Positions 35,543 through 46,614 of a stretch of DNA of 64,000 nt are shown piece by piece. The notes under the pieces were generated by a model. That model was not told the DNA's origin. It worked only from the letters and a program-made list of their open reading frames with translations, and did no database searches. The stretch comes from Typhlomys cinereus (Eukaryota > Chordata > Mammalia > Rodentia > Platacanthomyidae): contig JALPQD010000006.1 in NCBI GenBank assembly GCA_023101885.1, forward strand, positions 16,702,085-16,766,084, given 5' to 3'. The position numbers and the translations under genes were made by a program. Position 1 is the first letter of the stretch. Every line of letters begins with the position of its first letter.

Positions 35543-36618
35543 TGTTGTTTTGTTTTTTAGGACTTTTCAGTTTCTGTTTTTCACTGAATCCACGTAGTTA
35601 GTATTGTTACGCTTGCCAGTTATTACTAGTGCTTGCCTTGGATTGGGTATGTCTGTGTATTGTTAGTATTATATCCTAGATGAGGCTACTAGGCTGTTAG
35701 TATGTCAGTTAAGTCAGGTTACGTTACCAGGGGGTGAGTATTAGTTTGGTAGTGCACTTTTACGATTTAGTTTCTTGATGAAATGTGGGGGTGAGTGGTG
35801 CACTCCCTGGAGTTGTATGTTGTGGGGTGGCTGTATGAGAAAGTTGATCTACAGTATTGATACTTTAAAGGATCAGTAAGGTGAAAAGAAAAAGTTTACT
35901 TATCTTTGGGCTGGATGAGAAGAAACTCGCCCACGTGATATAATGATTGTAGTAGAGTCCAGATGTATGGCCTGTGCTCCCTTTGTTCCTTAGAATTTTG
36001 CTTGAGTTTCCTTTGGGCTCTATTGAATTCTGAGTAGCAGTGTGTCTTCCGTGGACCACGTGCATAGGTCCCCGATGGGCCAGAGAGGCAGAGGGTCTGA
36101 TGTTGATGGCAGAGTTCTTCACCTGCGATCTGGGAAGGTGGGCGCGGAGATGGGCGGGGCCGAGGCAAAGCCTACTGTGCAGTGCGGTGCGGCTGGCCAG
36201 GCGGCTCCCGGGTGGGGGGCGGGGTGGGGCTGGGCTGGGCTCTTTCGCTCCTTGGCTCAGTGGCAGAATTCTTCACCTGGGATCCGGGGGTTGGCTAGGC
36301 GCACGGGGCAGGAGGGTGCGAGGGGCTTGGGTCCAGGGCGGGGCCCAGGCTAAGCTGCAGTTGGCCTGGGTGCTCCCGGCTGGGACGCGTGGGGCTCCGG
36401 GGTGGTTGGGGGCTGGGCTGGTCTCTCTCTCTCACACTTTCCTTGGGCGGCAGGCAGAGGGCGGTGGGATGCGGGCAGCGGGTGGGGGCGGGGCGGTGTG
36501 GAGGGGGCTGGGGTCGTCCGGGCGGGGGGGGGGGGGAGGGGGCGCAGGCCAAACCGCAGTCGGCCTGGGTGCTCGCCACCGGGACGCGTGGGGCTCTGGG
36601 GTGGGTGGGGGCTGGGCT

Positions 36619-36666
<48 letters not shown>

Positions 36667-36677
36667 TCTCTCACTCC
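35543..36677 (-). promoter_or_regulatory. L1 5'UTR with degenerate monomer-like repeats
   Basis: 36,050-36,677 is far richer in GC and CpG than anything else in the window. Similar blocks recur: GGCCTGGGTGCTC at 36,363 and 36,562, GACGCGTGGGGCTC about 200 bp apart, CTGGGCTGGTCTCTCTC at about 36,412 and 36,613, and the GGCAGARTTCTTCACCTG block at 36,108 and 36,262. This is the layout of tandem promoter monomers, as known from mouse L1. A CT-repeat marks the extreme 5' end (36,620-36,673, plus strand). Confidence 0.8.
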
Positions 36678-36693
36678 GATCAAATATAACATT

Positions 36694-36945
36694 AAGTCAT
36701 CAAAACTATGAATCTTAAGGAGAAATTTCAAGTACATCTTTGTGAATTATGATATACAATGATTTCTTAGACTGGACAGAGAATGCTCAAATCAGAAAGT
36801 AACTTTCATTAAGTTAATAACACTTAAACTTTAAAAAAAGTACTTATGAAAAAACAAAGCCATATAAAAATGAAAAATATTTTGAAACCACATTACATTG
36901 AAGACATATCTATAAGACATCCTTGGAATGTCTTAAAGTTTAATC
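36694..36945 (+). pseudogene. Ancient L1M ORF2, sense (right of the young L1)
   Basis: The sequence continues in frame order from 29,585: the TCATCAAAACTATGAATCTT and ATACAATGATTTCTTAGACT stretches sit where old L1 ORF2 encodes the ...ETIKLL..., ...NDFLD... region. Confidence 0.55.
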
Positions 36946-37049
36946 ATGATAGGACAAAGTCAAATAAAAATGAATCAAATCTGTGTTATAAACACTTTAT
37001 AAATCAAATTTAGTGAAAGGTACATGTACTTAGCATAGCTTCGCATTAG

Positions 37050-37435
37050 TCCAATAGCCACAGGGTGCTGTAGTATACACACCTGACAACTCACATTAAC
37101 ACTATTGATATTCTTGGCATTGATGGGCAGGCGGGATGTCTTAACATACAAACCAAAAGACTATAGGTCAAATCTATAGATCCCATGTAAAATGCCAAGT
37201 AGGTAAGGCAGTTTGCCTGTAGCTAGAAGTCTCAGAAGTCAGAGACCAAAGGTCCTCTGAATAAGCTGGCTAGCCAGACTAATATTACTGCTAAGTTCTG
37301 TGTTTGAGCACAAATTCTGTCTCAAGAGAGTAAGATGAAAGAATAATGAGGATGATTTTCAACCTCAGTGTCAGGCTAACACACACATGTTCCCACATGT
37401 ACATATACATCTGCACACATACATGCTCCCATTCA
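37050..37435 (+). mobile_element. B4-like SINE, sense
   Basis: GTAGGTAAGGCAGTTTGCCT, then AGCTGGCTAGCCAGACTAAT, then AATTCTGTCTCAAGAGAGTA and a CA-rich tail with ACACACACATGTTCCCACA give the B4 order. Confidence 0.6.
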
Positions 37436-37559
37436 ATAAGCGCATACAATCATGACCACACATGTGCACATGAAAATGGAAAGAAAAGATTTGGTTATTT
37501 AACTTTTCATGCAGTGATAGTTAATATACACAAAGCACATACATTTTGGAAGCCATTTA

Positions 37560-38108
37560 ATAATTTCATATAATTCTAACGCCATCTAGCCTGACCACCT
37601 CTAGATATCTAATGAAAAGGAATGGGAATTAATGTCTCAACCAAGACTCCACAATTGTTCATATAAAATCCAATCACAGTGGTGAAAAACTAAATATAGC
37701 ACAACAATCTTTACACCATGAAATGACAAACAGATTTTGCTATATCCATATTGGATAGCATCAGTTAATAATAAAAACTGATTGATATGAATAACAGAAA
37801 GGAGAAATCTCAAGATAAGGGCTTTTTTGTGTGTGATATCATGTACATGAAATTATAGAAAGTAGTGAATTGGAGTTTAAAAAAAAAATTGATCACTGCC
37901 ATGTCCAGCGACAGCATCTGGAAAGGAGGATTTACTGACGTTTAAGACTGTGAGGGACCTTTTTGTACTGATGGAAATGTTTTATTGTATGGTTGTGGTA
38001 GTATTTCCATATCTGCTGAGATTTAATAAACTCTTGAAGTTGTATGTTTGAAACTGTCAAATTTTATTTTATGAAAATTGCATCTCAATAAAGCAGTTTT
38101 GGAAAAAA
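37560..38108 (+). mobile_element. Ancient L1M 3' end, sense
   Basis: ACTGATGGAAATGTTTTATTG, GGTTGTGGTAGTATTTCCAT and ATTGCATCTCAATAAAGCAG are conserved 3'UTR blocks of L1M-type elements, ending in an A-rich tail. Confidence 0.75.
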
Positions 38109-38109
38109 A

Positions 38110-41000
38110 TAGGGATTCATTTATCACTATGCTTCATAAGCCTATTCATATTACCTAAAGCAAGTAAGAATACTAGGACCACAATATTATTGCCTGAAGT
38201 ATTATTAGCTACTAATAATGCCTGTGAATATTCTTTGCTATTTCTCAGAAGGCTTTGCTGTCAGTTGAAGTCATTGTCCTTTCATTCTGTACTATTTCAT
38301 AATAAAGCCTCTTTTTTCCTTTAAGGAGACACAAGGCAATTTGATAGCATTTCTTAAGATTCCTTTATGTGCTGCCAAGCAGACACCCTAGTGGTCATTA
38401 AACCTCATCTCTGTAGATGTCCATCCATGCTCACCGTATCCTTTCCGTACCAAGGACACCTCGTGTTCTATTCCTATTTCTTTTAAACAATACACCTCCA
38501 TCTGGGAGTTCATCAGAGATTCTTTTCTGTCTTTTGATGATCTGAGTCTCCAATTTACTATAACAAAACCATGAAGAAAACTCTAGCGAAACAAAGTTCT
38601 GGGTAGGGAAAACTCTCTGAGTCACTCTTCGCGACTGCTGCCTTGCTTTCTCTTTGCCTTTCTCCACCAAATTACTGCACTCCATTCAATGCTCTCCCAA
38701 CGGAGTCCTGTGTCAGCAACTTCTGCAGCTGTGGCTGCAGCTGTACTTCTGCCTCCCCCACCAGTGTCTGTCATCACACCCAGTCCAGAAGATACAAACT
38801 TTTTTCAAGTGTCCGTCCTTGACACAATGTGATGCAGATGTAGAACTCCTAGAAATTACTTCAAGAGTCTTCAGAAAGGACCTGGAATATTAATTGGGTT
38901 GGATTATATGAAGGCAATAGCTCAACTAGGACTTCATTTCCCCCTCCCCCCCCCAGCACACATAGAACCCATGCATCCAGTAAGATTTTTGTGTCTTAAA
39001 TTGGTTCTTGACATACATCCCTAGCTTGAAAGTGGGTTTAGAAGCCTGACAAATGCTTTCTGCTACAGAGTTTATTCTGATTTCAGTTTCCATGAGAAAC
39101 AAGAATACCACCCTTACACATGTATCTCTAAAGCATCCAGAGCACCAGGAGAAAGACACTCTTCCTGCCTCTCATGTCCTCTGCTGGAATGAGATTTTTG
39201 TATTTTGCCTCCCCTGGCTGACCTAGTCAGCATTGTAGCTCCATTTCAACTGTTTCATGAGTAACTCAGAAAGTACAAAATCCAGGCCAAGATTCCAGGT
39301 CTATCAGAATAATACCCAACTAGTTACTCTTTTATATAATTCAAGAAACCTTAACACATCATCAATTTTTTTACCTTTTAAGTTATATAATATGTGATTT
39401 TATTAATATGAGAATCAATGAGAACTCTTAGCTCCCTAATCAGAAAAGGAAGTTCTGAGAGCCTGGTGATGGTTTTTAAGATTGTTGTTTGTCACATTCA
39501 GCGGCTATGTATTTCTTAATTTTACTTCGCTTTCCCAAAATTTAAGGCCAGTTTAATGGTATCTTTACTATGAATTTCAGTGAAGTGAAATTGGTGAAAG
39601 TTAATCAATGGAAAAGTGATTAGAAACCTATTAAATCACAGGCAATGGAATTGACATGATTAGCAATGAAAAGACTTTGAATATCTACTCTCCACCATTT
39701 CATTGATATTGCACAGGCTTTCTAGACAGAACACAGTAGTAAAAGTCCTTCAGATCAACACAAACTGTAAAAATAACGTGCTCCTTATTCTAAACTGACT
39801 TCTTGTAGCCTCGATGGATATTGCTTAAAGTGATCCACATTTTTACTTAACATGTCTACTATTGTCTCATTGCATCAGTATTTTCCAGCCCATCGTTCTT
39901 ACTGTAAAGTGAAAGAAGCATCCCAGATTCTCTGTGCCCAGCTGTCAGGGTTACACTTCCCTCCCAATTTCTTTTTTCACCTGCCCACCTGACCCTTTCA
40001 GTGCCTCTAATTATAACCACTCTTTGTAATAGAGAAATGAGAGATTCAGCATTTTTCCTATGCATACATTAAAAGCAAAATAGGTTCACACTGCTAAGAT
40101 TGCTCATGAACCAATTATATGCAAACAATAGGACTAATTCTAATTCTAGTCTGCTCAAGAGCTGATAGGCAAGAATATCTCAGATACTTTAAACATCTGA
40201 CTGTAGGTGAATTCTATAGGGGATTTTTGGGCACATGAGATTTTTCCTCTCTAACAGCTTCCCTATGTACTGCAGAGATTTTGTTTCTTTTACCTCATCC
40301 TTGGAAGAACACATAAGAAATTTTCTTACAGACTAGGGTAAACCCTAGGATGAGAAAAATCAATGTTGATTTTGGTCCTAATTTTACCAATGATGTTCTT
40401 AACCATTTAGCTCTTAGCTTTAACATAAAAGTTTGCAGATTAACATTATTTCATGTCCCTAAGTCAAATCTGATGACGAATCACATGTACCATGTACAGC
40501 ATACTTCCTGGGCTTCACAACTACAATAAATCTTACTTCTGTAGAGAATCTTGGATTGATAGTATCATTTCCATTTTTCAATGGCATGTGACTACCAGGT
40601 GAACAAAGAGAGATACTGACAAGTAACAAGGGGGCATAAACAATTAGGCAGTGTGAGGAATGTACCTCCCATTCAATCTTCAGTGTAATGTTCATGTTTA
40701 TCCTTGAAAGCTACCCATGATGTTTGTATTAGGCTCATAAGCTGCTTAAGTGAGGAGATGGAAAAAGACTTGCTCCAACACTCATATCAAGTGTTGAGCT
40801 CAAATCCTGTGAAAAATTCCACTGAAAGGAGACACTGGACCTTTTCTCTATATGTACTTCAAAACCTTAATGTGTGAATATTTTTATAGAGCATAGTTCT
40901 TGAGTTAGGAAGATCCATAGAGCCTGACTTCACGTTGAATAAAATGTTATTCCAGAAGAACTCGCCTTAGTGCTTTTGTAGAGTAGGCAAATTTAAAAAT
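38110..41000. other. Unassigned, apparently unique DNA
   Basis: No gene is convincing. The one stretch I would look at twice is 38,431-38,700 on the minus strand (see findings). Confidence 0.35.
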
Positions 41001-41007
41001 GTGAATA

Positions 41008-41152
41008 AGAAATGGTGGAACTCAACTCTAATCTCAGCACCTGTGTGGTGGATCCAGAAGGGCCAGGAGTTCAAAGTCATCCTCAGCTATATAGAAAGTT
41101 TGAGGAGTATGTAAGTTATGTGAAACTCTGCATCAAAGAAACTAAAAAGAAG
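41008..41152 (+). mobile_element. B1 SINE relic, sense
   Basis: CAACTCTAATCTCAGCACCT, CCAGGAGTTCAAAGTCATCC and GTGAAACTCTGCATCAAAGA are B1 blocks in order. Confidence 0.7.
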
Positions 41153-41154
41153 GA

Positions 41155-42200
41155 AAGTGCACGGAGAAGAGAAAAGAAAATAGTTTAAATCACAAATTTA
41201 ATGCATGTAAGTTCAGGATCTTAATAGTTAAGAGATAAAAATGCAGCAAGTAAATTCTTAGTGGTCTTGTGTTAAGCATTATGAAAATGTATGTTCTGCC
41301 CCTCTTCCCACTGGTGTTTGATTTTCATGTATTTCCTATCTTGATCATTGCAGCATAGTAACAGATTTTCATAAATGGTAACTGTAAGTCATCTTCTTCA
41401 TGGTGATTTCCATATTTAAAGAATTAATTAGCAGTACTATGGGGAAAGTTTAATGTTTAATTAATAAGAGAAATTTAAATGATCTTAATTGAGCATAAAA
41501 AATTTCCCTTTTTCTAAAAGCAAACGTGGATCCAGAAGTTTAAATAAAAGCTGTGCACTATGTAACTCATGTGACTCACAAAAGCTACTTGATTTTGGTA
41601 TTGTTCAATTACGTTGTCCAAGTATAACCCTATTATTATAAACAGATGATAAATAGTTGACTATCAGCATTTCTTAACATTTATATAAGTAAAATTCCTT
41701 TTTGGCTTTAAATAGGTCAGTAAAATCAAAATCTCATTTATCACCACTTTCTAGTCTAGTTACAACTTGTTCTTAATAAAATATGCTTGAACAATTTGAT
41801 TTCAAAACTCTTTATCTGACAGAACAGCACACCAAGACTCACTGCAATAGTATCTTCTCACTGAGGATTCTGGGGTGACTGTGAAGGTTTAGTATCACAT
41901 GGTTCATCAGGACACCTTGTAGTGAGGTATCAAAATAAGATTTTAGAATACATACCTGTCAGGACACTCATGACCAGAAGGTATAGATGTCCCCTACCTC
42001 TAGGAGATTAAACAAAGTCATTCATGTCTTTTCTCCACACGAACATCAGATCCCTTAGTAAATTTTAAGTCAAATTTTATATGAATGCCTTTATTGATTA
42101 GTCTATTTGATGGCAAATGAAGAATATTGAAAGCCCAAAATCACATCACATTAAATATATAGTCTATTAGGTTTCTCCTTAGTGTTTAAGGATATGATAC
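41155..42200. other. Unassigned DNA
   Basis: Nothing recognised. Confidence 0.4.
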
Positions 42201-42219
42201 TAATTTTAACTTTTATTCA

Positions 42220-43035
42220 TTGATGAATTTTTTTCTTGATATCATCATACATGTATACATAATCTTCTCTTTACTCTTCCCTCTACTGTACCAATTTTCC
42301 CTATTTTCCCCTCTCTATTGCTCCCTTCTAATCTTCCTTTTCTATTCAAGTGCTTTTTATTTTATTTTGTATATAACTAGGTTCAGCCAAGGTAACCAGT
42401 ATAATTCTGAGTTTAGGATGTTACCTTGGAGGCTGACGTGTTACTCCATGTGCATATCATCACATATATTTTTCTACTCATTTGAACTTGCAGATGGCTC
42501 ATTGATAATAAGAACTTTGTAAGATTCCCATATGTATAACAGTCAATAGCTGACCATTGCCTTTACAGATGTAGGTGCTTCAGTTACCATTTCATTGTGG
42601 ATTGATGACAGTCATTGTCATGTCTCTTTTGGTGTATTCTACTGCACTTTTTCATGTTGTCTGGCTCTAGAATTCTTTTTGACCATCCATTCTTTATAAG
42701 TTCATGAGTATATGAGGTTACAATATATGACATGCAAAGAACTGGAATTCTCAACCTTTATTAATGCTTGGCATTTTTGCCATCATGCTTTTCTGCATTC
42801 CCCCCAGTTATGCTGAACTGTGATGTCTGTTTAAGGCTAAGGGTAGCTTAAGTGTTCTTTACCAGTTATGTGTTGATTGGATGCACTGCCTGGGGCAGCA
42901 TGCAATGCAATCATTTATTCTCTACTTGCTCCATGCATTTGTTAGAGAAGCTTCTGGAATGAACATTTCAAGTTACACAGATGTAAATGTTCAATACTAG
43001 TGTCTGCGTATAACAATGAAAATGTTGTGTTTGTC
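42220..43035 (-). mobile_element. Old L1 3'UTR, antisense (tentative)
   Basis: T/C-rich start (42,260-42,350) followed by degraded blocks in the order of old L1 3'UTRs. Confidence 0.4.
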
Positions 43036-43043
43036 GGTTTCTT

Positions 43044-43310
43044 ACAATTACTTTCATAGGTGGTAATGTTTTAGTTGATATAATCCTTTACTTGGGTAAG
43101 TTGTAGTCTTTCCTTATGGTATCAAAAACAAAGGCACACACAAGTGTAAGATTCATTTATCTTGTGAGATAATTGTGTTAAGGAACATTAATGCTATATA
43201 ACTTTTCTAAGACTCCAAAGACAGAGCAGCTCAAAGTAGCCTATCCTTTTGCGTGAATGTGTTTCCAAAGACAGAGTTACTCAAGGTAGACTGTCTCATT
43301 TGTATTATTT
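43044..43310 (+). repeat. Left arm of a large inverted repeat
   Basis: This 267-bp arm matches the reverse complement of 44,519-44,798 from end to end, with about sixteen substitutions and a few indels (a roughly 16-base insertion lies in the right arm). Within the arm CCAAAGACAGAG...CTCAARGTAG occurs twice. Confidence 0.92.
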
Positions 43311-43344
43311 TATTGTAGTCACTCAAAATTATTTTTCCAATATC

Positions 43345-43550
43345 ATTCAATTTATTTGTGAATTTAATTATTTCATATTTCTTAATGGCTGAATAATCCA
43401 TTGTTTATTCATCCATTTATTAGTTTGTGTACATCTAACCTAATTCTACTTCCTTGCTATTATTAATAGAGATACAAAGAACATAGTCATGCATGTATCT
43501 CTATGGTGGGATTTAGAGTCCTGTATGAATATGCTCAAGAACAGTACAGC
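43345..43550 (-). pseudogene. Ancient L1 ORF2 end, antisense
   Basis: TTTCTTAATGGCTGAATAAT and ACATAGTCATGCATGTATCT match the antisense ORF2 tail. Confidence 0.6.
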
Positions 43551-43564
43551 TAAGAATGAAGTTT

Positions 43565-43878
43565 TTAAAAATTATTTAATTTATTTATTAAAGGGAGATA
43601 GACACAGAAAGAGAATGAGAGGGAAAGAGAGAGAGAGAGAGAGAGAGAGAAAAGAAAGAGAGAGACAGAGAGACAGAGAAAAAGAGAATGAGAGACAGAG
43701 ACAAAGGCAGAAGACAGACAGAGAACAGATGTCTCTGCCATAATGGTGATCCTGGATGTCAAAGTAAGTGAAGGAAAATACTTCTGTCCTTCCACCACGT
43801 GGCATCTGGGGATGGAACACAGATGACCAGGTTTGCGTGCAGACACCTTTTTCTGCTGAGCCATCTGGCCGTCATATG
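43565..43878 (-). mobile_element. SINE with CT-rich body (Dipodoidea-type candidate)
   Basis: On the minus strand: a head with CCAGATGGCTCAGCAGAAAA, a middle with CCAGATGCCACGTGG, a long CT-rich stretch and the tail TTAATAAATAAATTAAATAA. The layout recalls jerboa SINEs as I remember them; no database comparison was possible. Confidence 0.6.
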
Positions 43879-43894
43879 TGCCAATGTCTGCTAA

Positions 43895-44235
43895 GTTAAG
43901 CATTCGTCTAGATATTTCTGTGAAGATGTTTTTGGATGAGATTAACTTTTGCATCTGTGAACTTGAGGAAAATGATTTGCCCTTCTGAGTAAGGTTGGCC
44001 TTTATCCAATCAACGGAGATCCCGAATAGAAAAAAAAAAAAAATGACCGACACTTTCTCACAATGTTTCTTAACACAAAATGAATTCTTTAGCTTTAAGA
44101 CTTGAACTGAAATGTTTTTTTTCTTCTTCTTCTGAGTCCTGAGCCTCTGGGTTTGCAGGCAGACACTATGCTTGTGAACTCCATGATCTTTCCTCTTTCA
44201 TTTACATTGTGTAACTAATCCTAAAGAGTCATCCT

Positions 44236-44272
<37 letters not shown>

Positions 44273-44285
44273 CTCTATAATTAAC
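43895..44285 (+). repeat. Ancient mammalian interspersed repeat
   Basis: GTGAAGATGTTTTTGGATGA, CTTTATCCAATCAACGGAGA, TCCCGAATAGAAAA and AACTCCATGATCTTTCCTCT follow a familiar mammalian repeat. I leave the family unnamed. Confidence 0.5.
44240..44272 (+). repeat. (CT)n microsatellite
   Basis: CT dinucleotide tract. Confidence 0.95.
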
Positions 44286-44288
44286 TAT

Positions 44289-44414
44289 GTATAGTTCATA
44301 TACATACTCTGTATGTATAGTTCATATACATACTCTGTATGTATAGTTCATATACATACTCTGTATGTATAGTTCATATACATACTCTGTATGTATAGTT
44401 CATATACACTCTCT
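44289..44414 (+). repeat. 26-bp tandem array of hairpin-forming units
   Basis: Four full units start at 44,289, 44,315, 44,341 and 44,367, with a partial fifth. Each unit boundary contains GTATGTATA-GTTCA-TATACATAC, a perfect nine-pair stem with a five-base loop. Confidence 0.95.
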
Positions 44415-44424
44415 GTCTCTGTCT

Positions 44425-44493
44425 CACACACACAGACGCACATGCGTGCACACACACATACACACATACACACACACACACACACAAACACAC
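44425..44493 (+). repeat. (CA)n-rich microsatellite
   Basis: Interrupted CA repeat. Confidence 0.9.
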
Positions 44494-44518
44494 ATGTCTT
44501 ATCCCTCTGATGAATCCA

Positions 44519-44798
44519 AAATAATACAAATGAGACAGACTACCTTGAGTCACTCTGTCTTTGGAAACATATTTACACAAAAGGATAGGCTACTTTGAGC
44601 TGCTTTGTCTTTGGAGTCTTAGAAAAGTTGTATAACATTAATGTTTCTTAACACAATTATCTCACAAGATAAATGAATCTTACATGTGCGTGCCTTTGTT
44701 TTTGATATCATAAGGACAGACTACAACATACCCAAGGCTGCTTCATTCACAGTAAGGAATATATAAACTAAAACATTACCACCTATGAAAGTAATTGT
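44519..44798 (-). repeat. Right arm of the large inverted repeat
   Basis: Reverse-complement partner of 43,044-43,310; the spacer between arms is 1,208 bp. Confidence 0.92.
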
Positions 44799-44870
44799 GT
44801 ACTATGAATTGAGAGCTTGAGTGAAGTGAGTATAGAGTAGGTAAATATTTAAGCTGAAGCTACAATTGGA

Positions 44871-45204
44871 AAAAATGCATGCCCTGCGCAATGTCCAGTG
44901 CACTGTTGCCCTCATAAAGTCTAGCATCTGTTAAGGGCACCGAGACCCCTGGAGGCAAGGGATTGACAGCCATAGTAGTGATCTTATGCTTAAGGGGAAC
45001 AAGAGAAAGGGCTTATGGAAATGCCACTGGGTCCTTATATGTCATCGGAGAGGACGACCCAGTGGAGAGTTAGGCGTACACAATAAAGGACTCACTGGGA
45101 ATTGGGGGGGAGGCACTGGGGGAAGGGGAGGGGGAGGAGGAGGGAGGGAGGGAACTGGTAAAAAATTTTAAAATGTATAATTAAATTTTTAATAAAAAAA
45201 ATGC
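44871..45204 (+). mobile_element. Young L1 3'-end fragment with TSD
   Basis: A 5'-truncated L1 3'UTR (about 44,880-45,193) with a G-rich tract at 45,100-45,155 and an A-rich tail. AAAAATGCA flanks both sides. Just right of the inverted-repeat arm. Confidence 0.82.
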
Positions 45205-45321
45205 ACAGGGAAAAAATATGAAGGGTACCTAGACTCTTGCTCCTCACACAGCCGCAATCCCTACACCAATATACACTTAAATAAAGAAATATACTAAATG
45301 GATAGATCACACTTAGAAACA

Positions 45322-45422
45322 CATTCTCTCTATGTTGTCCTGGTTAACCTTAAACTCTAAGTTTCATGCCTTCAACTTCCTAGTGCTGAGATTACAAAAG
45401 TACAACCTGACACCCTGCTTGA
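45322..45422 (-). mobile_element. B1 SINE relic, antisense
   Basis: CTCTATGTTGTCCTGGTTAA, CCTTCAACTTCCTAGTGCTG and AGATTACAAAAGTACAACCT are antisense B1 blocks. Confidence 0.7.
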
Positions 45423-45424
45423 AT

Positions 45425-46590
45425 CACCTTGGTTAACTAATACATTTTGTTTTACTGAATGGAAAATTTGTTAATATTTATGTAGACCCCTCAACACTGA
45501 GAATGCTATTTTTATATTTTTGAAGTTATCATCCTATTACATGTTTCATTATGTAATCAAAGGAACTGATCCCAGCCCTTTTTATAATCATTGTTCTTTC
45601 ATAGATTGCTTTTATTCTTTATGTAGACCTTCAAGTGTCAAGCTAGAAAATTCTGTTAACTGAGCTCATCTGGAATCATACTTTTTAGAATTCCTGCTAA
45701 AATAGTTATTATGAGTTTCCAGCATGGACAAGGACATCTGTTTGAAATTTGATTGACAGACATGAAGGTTGGAGTAGCATTATACTAGCCCAACAGTGTG
45801 GTTTCTTTTCTCTGGATAGGGATAGCAGTTGGACATCAGCTCTTCTATCTTCAATATTATCATCTGCTTCCAATTCTCCAGGTGCTGGCCTAGGTACATT
45901 GTATTTCCTTGAAACAGGCCCTGCTTTCTCTGCACATCACCCACACTGTTTACGTTAATGTAGAAAGATGTGAGATTCAGTTCCTTAACATCTGTTCCAA
46001 CTTATTCTTACAAATTTTATCTAGTTAGATCTATTTCCCAATTCATGTTCGGTATTTTCCCCCAATTGCTGGCTGTAGTAAATGCAGATATTATCATCTC
46101 AGCAGCAGATTCATAGGTGCTATCCTTCACCAAGCAACTTCAACAACATTCTCAATTGTGTCAACTTTTCTCACTTTTTTCCTACTAATGATATGCTTCC
46201 CTGGTAGAACCTGAACTGATACATATATTTACTCTTCCCTATATGTTTGAAAGCTTAATGTTTCATTTTCAACCATACTTGGAGAAGTTTCTTGGAGAAT
46301 AATTATATTCTATGGACTTAACTTTTAATATGTGAATGTCAACAGAAATAAAGAATAAACACCGTTATAACAAGGAATAGATTAATGCATTGCTGACCAA
46401 TGGGGGTACATTCTAAGAGTTGATACCTTATGTGATTTCATCACTCCACAAGTATTTTGGGGTATACTTACTCATAATTTAAGTGGTTTCATTTATAAAT
46501 GGAAAAAGCACACAGCACAATAACAATAATCTCTTGTGTACTACATGTATTTTTTGTGCTCCATACCATCATCACCACAAGTAAATCAGG
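45425..46590. other. Unassigned DNA
   Basis: A possible old MaLR or DNA-transposon relic at 45,640-45,960 is not supported well enough to call. Confidence 0.35.
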
Positions 46591-46614
46591 ATAGTGTGTT
46601 GCAAGAAAATTTCA

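Larger units (their letters stand above)
29586..36693 (-). mobile_element. Near-full-length L1 (about 7.08 kb) with 16-bp TSD
   Basis: GATCAAATATAACATT is identical at 29,586-29,601 and 36,678-36,693. Between them (29,602-36,677) lie, in minus-strand order, a GC-rich 5'UTR (36,677-35,543), ORF1 (35,542-34,494), a 57-bp spacer, ORF2 (34,436-30,609) and a 1.0-kb 3'UTR with an A-rich tail. The minus-strand target reads CTT/AATG at the junction, a reasonable L1 endonuclease site. The lengths are those of an intact element, but both frames carry stops and frameshifts, so it is not active as assembled. It sits inside an older plus-strand L1M. Confidence 0.95.

Noticed and set aside
36040..36711. 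223-codon open frame, plus strand
   Set aside because: It runs antisense through the GC-rich L1 5'UTR and into a CT repeat; composition explains the lack of stops.
44289..44414. A CRISPR-like array
   Set aside because: The units are directly adjacent with no spacers, and the host is a mammal; it is a minisatellite.
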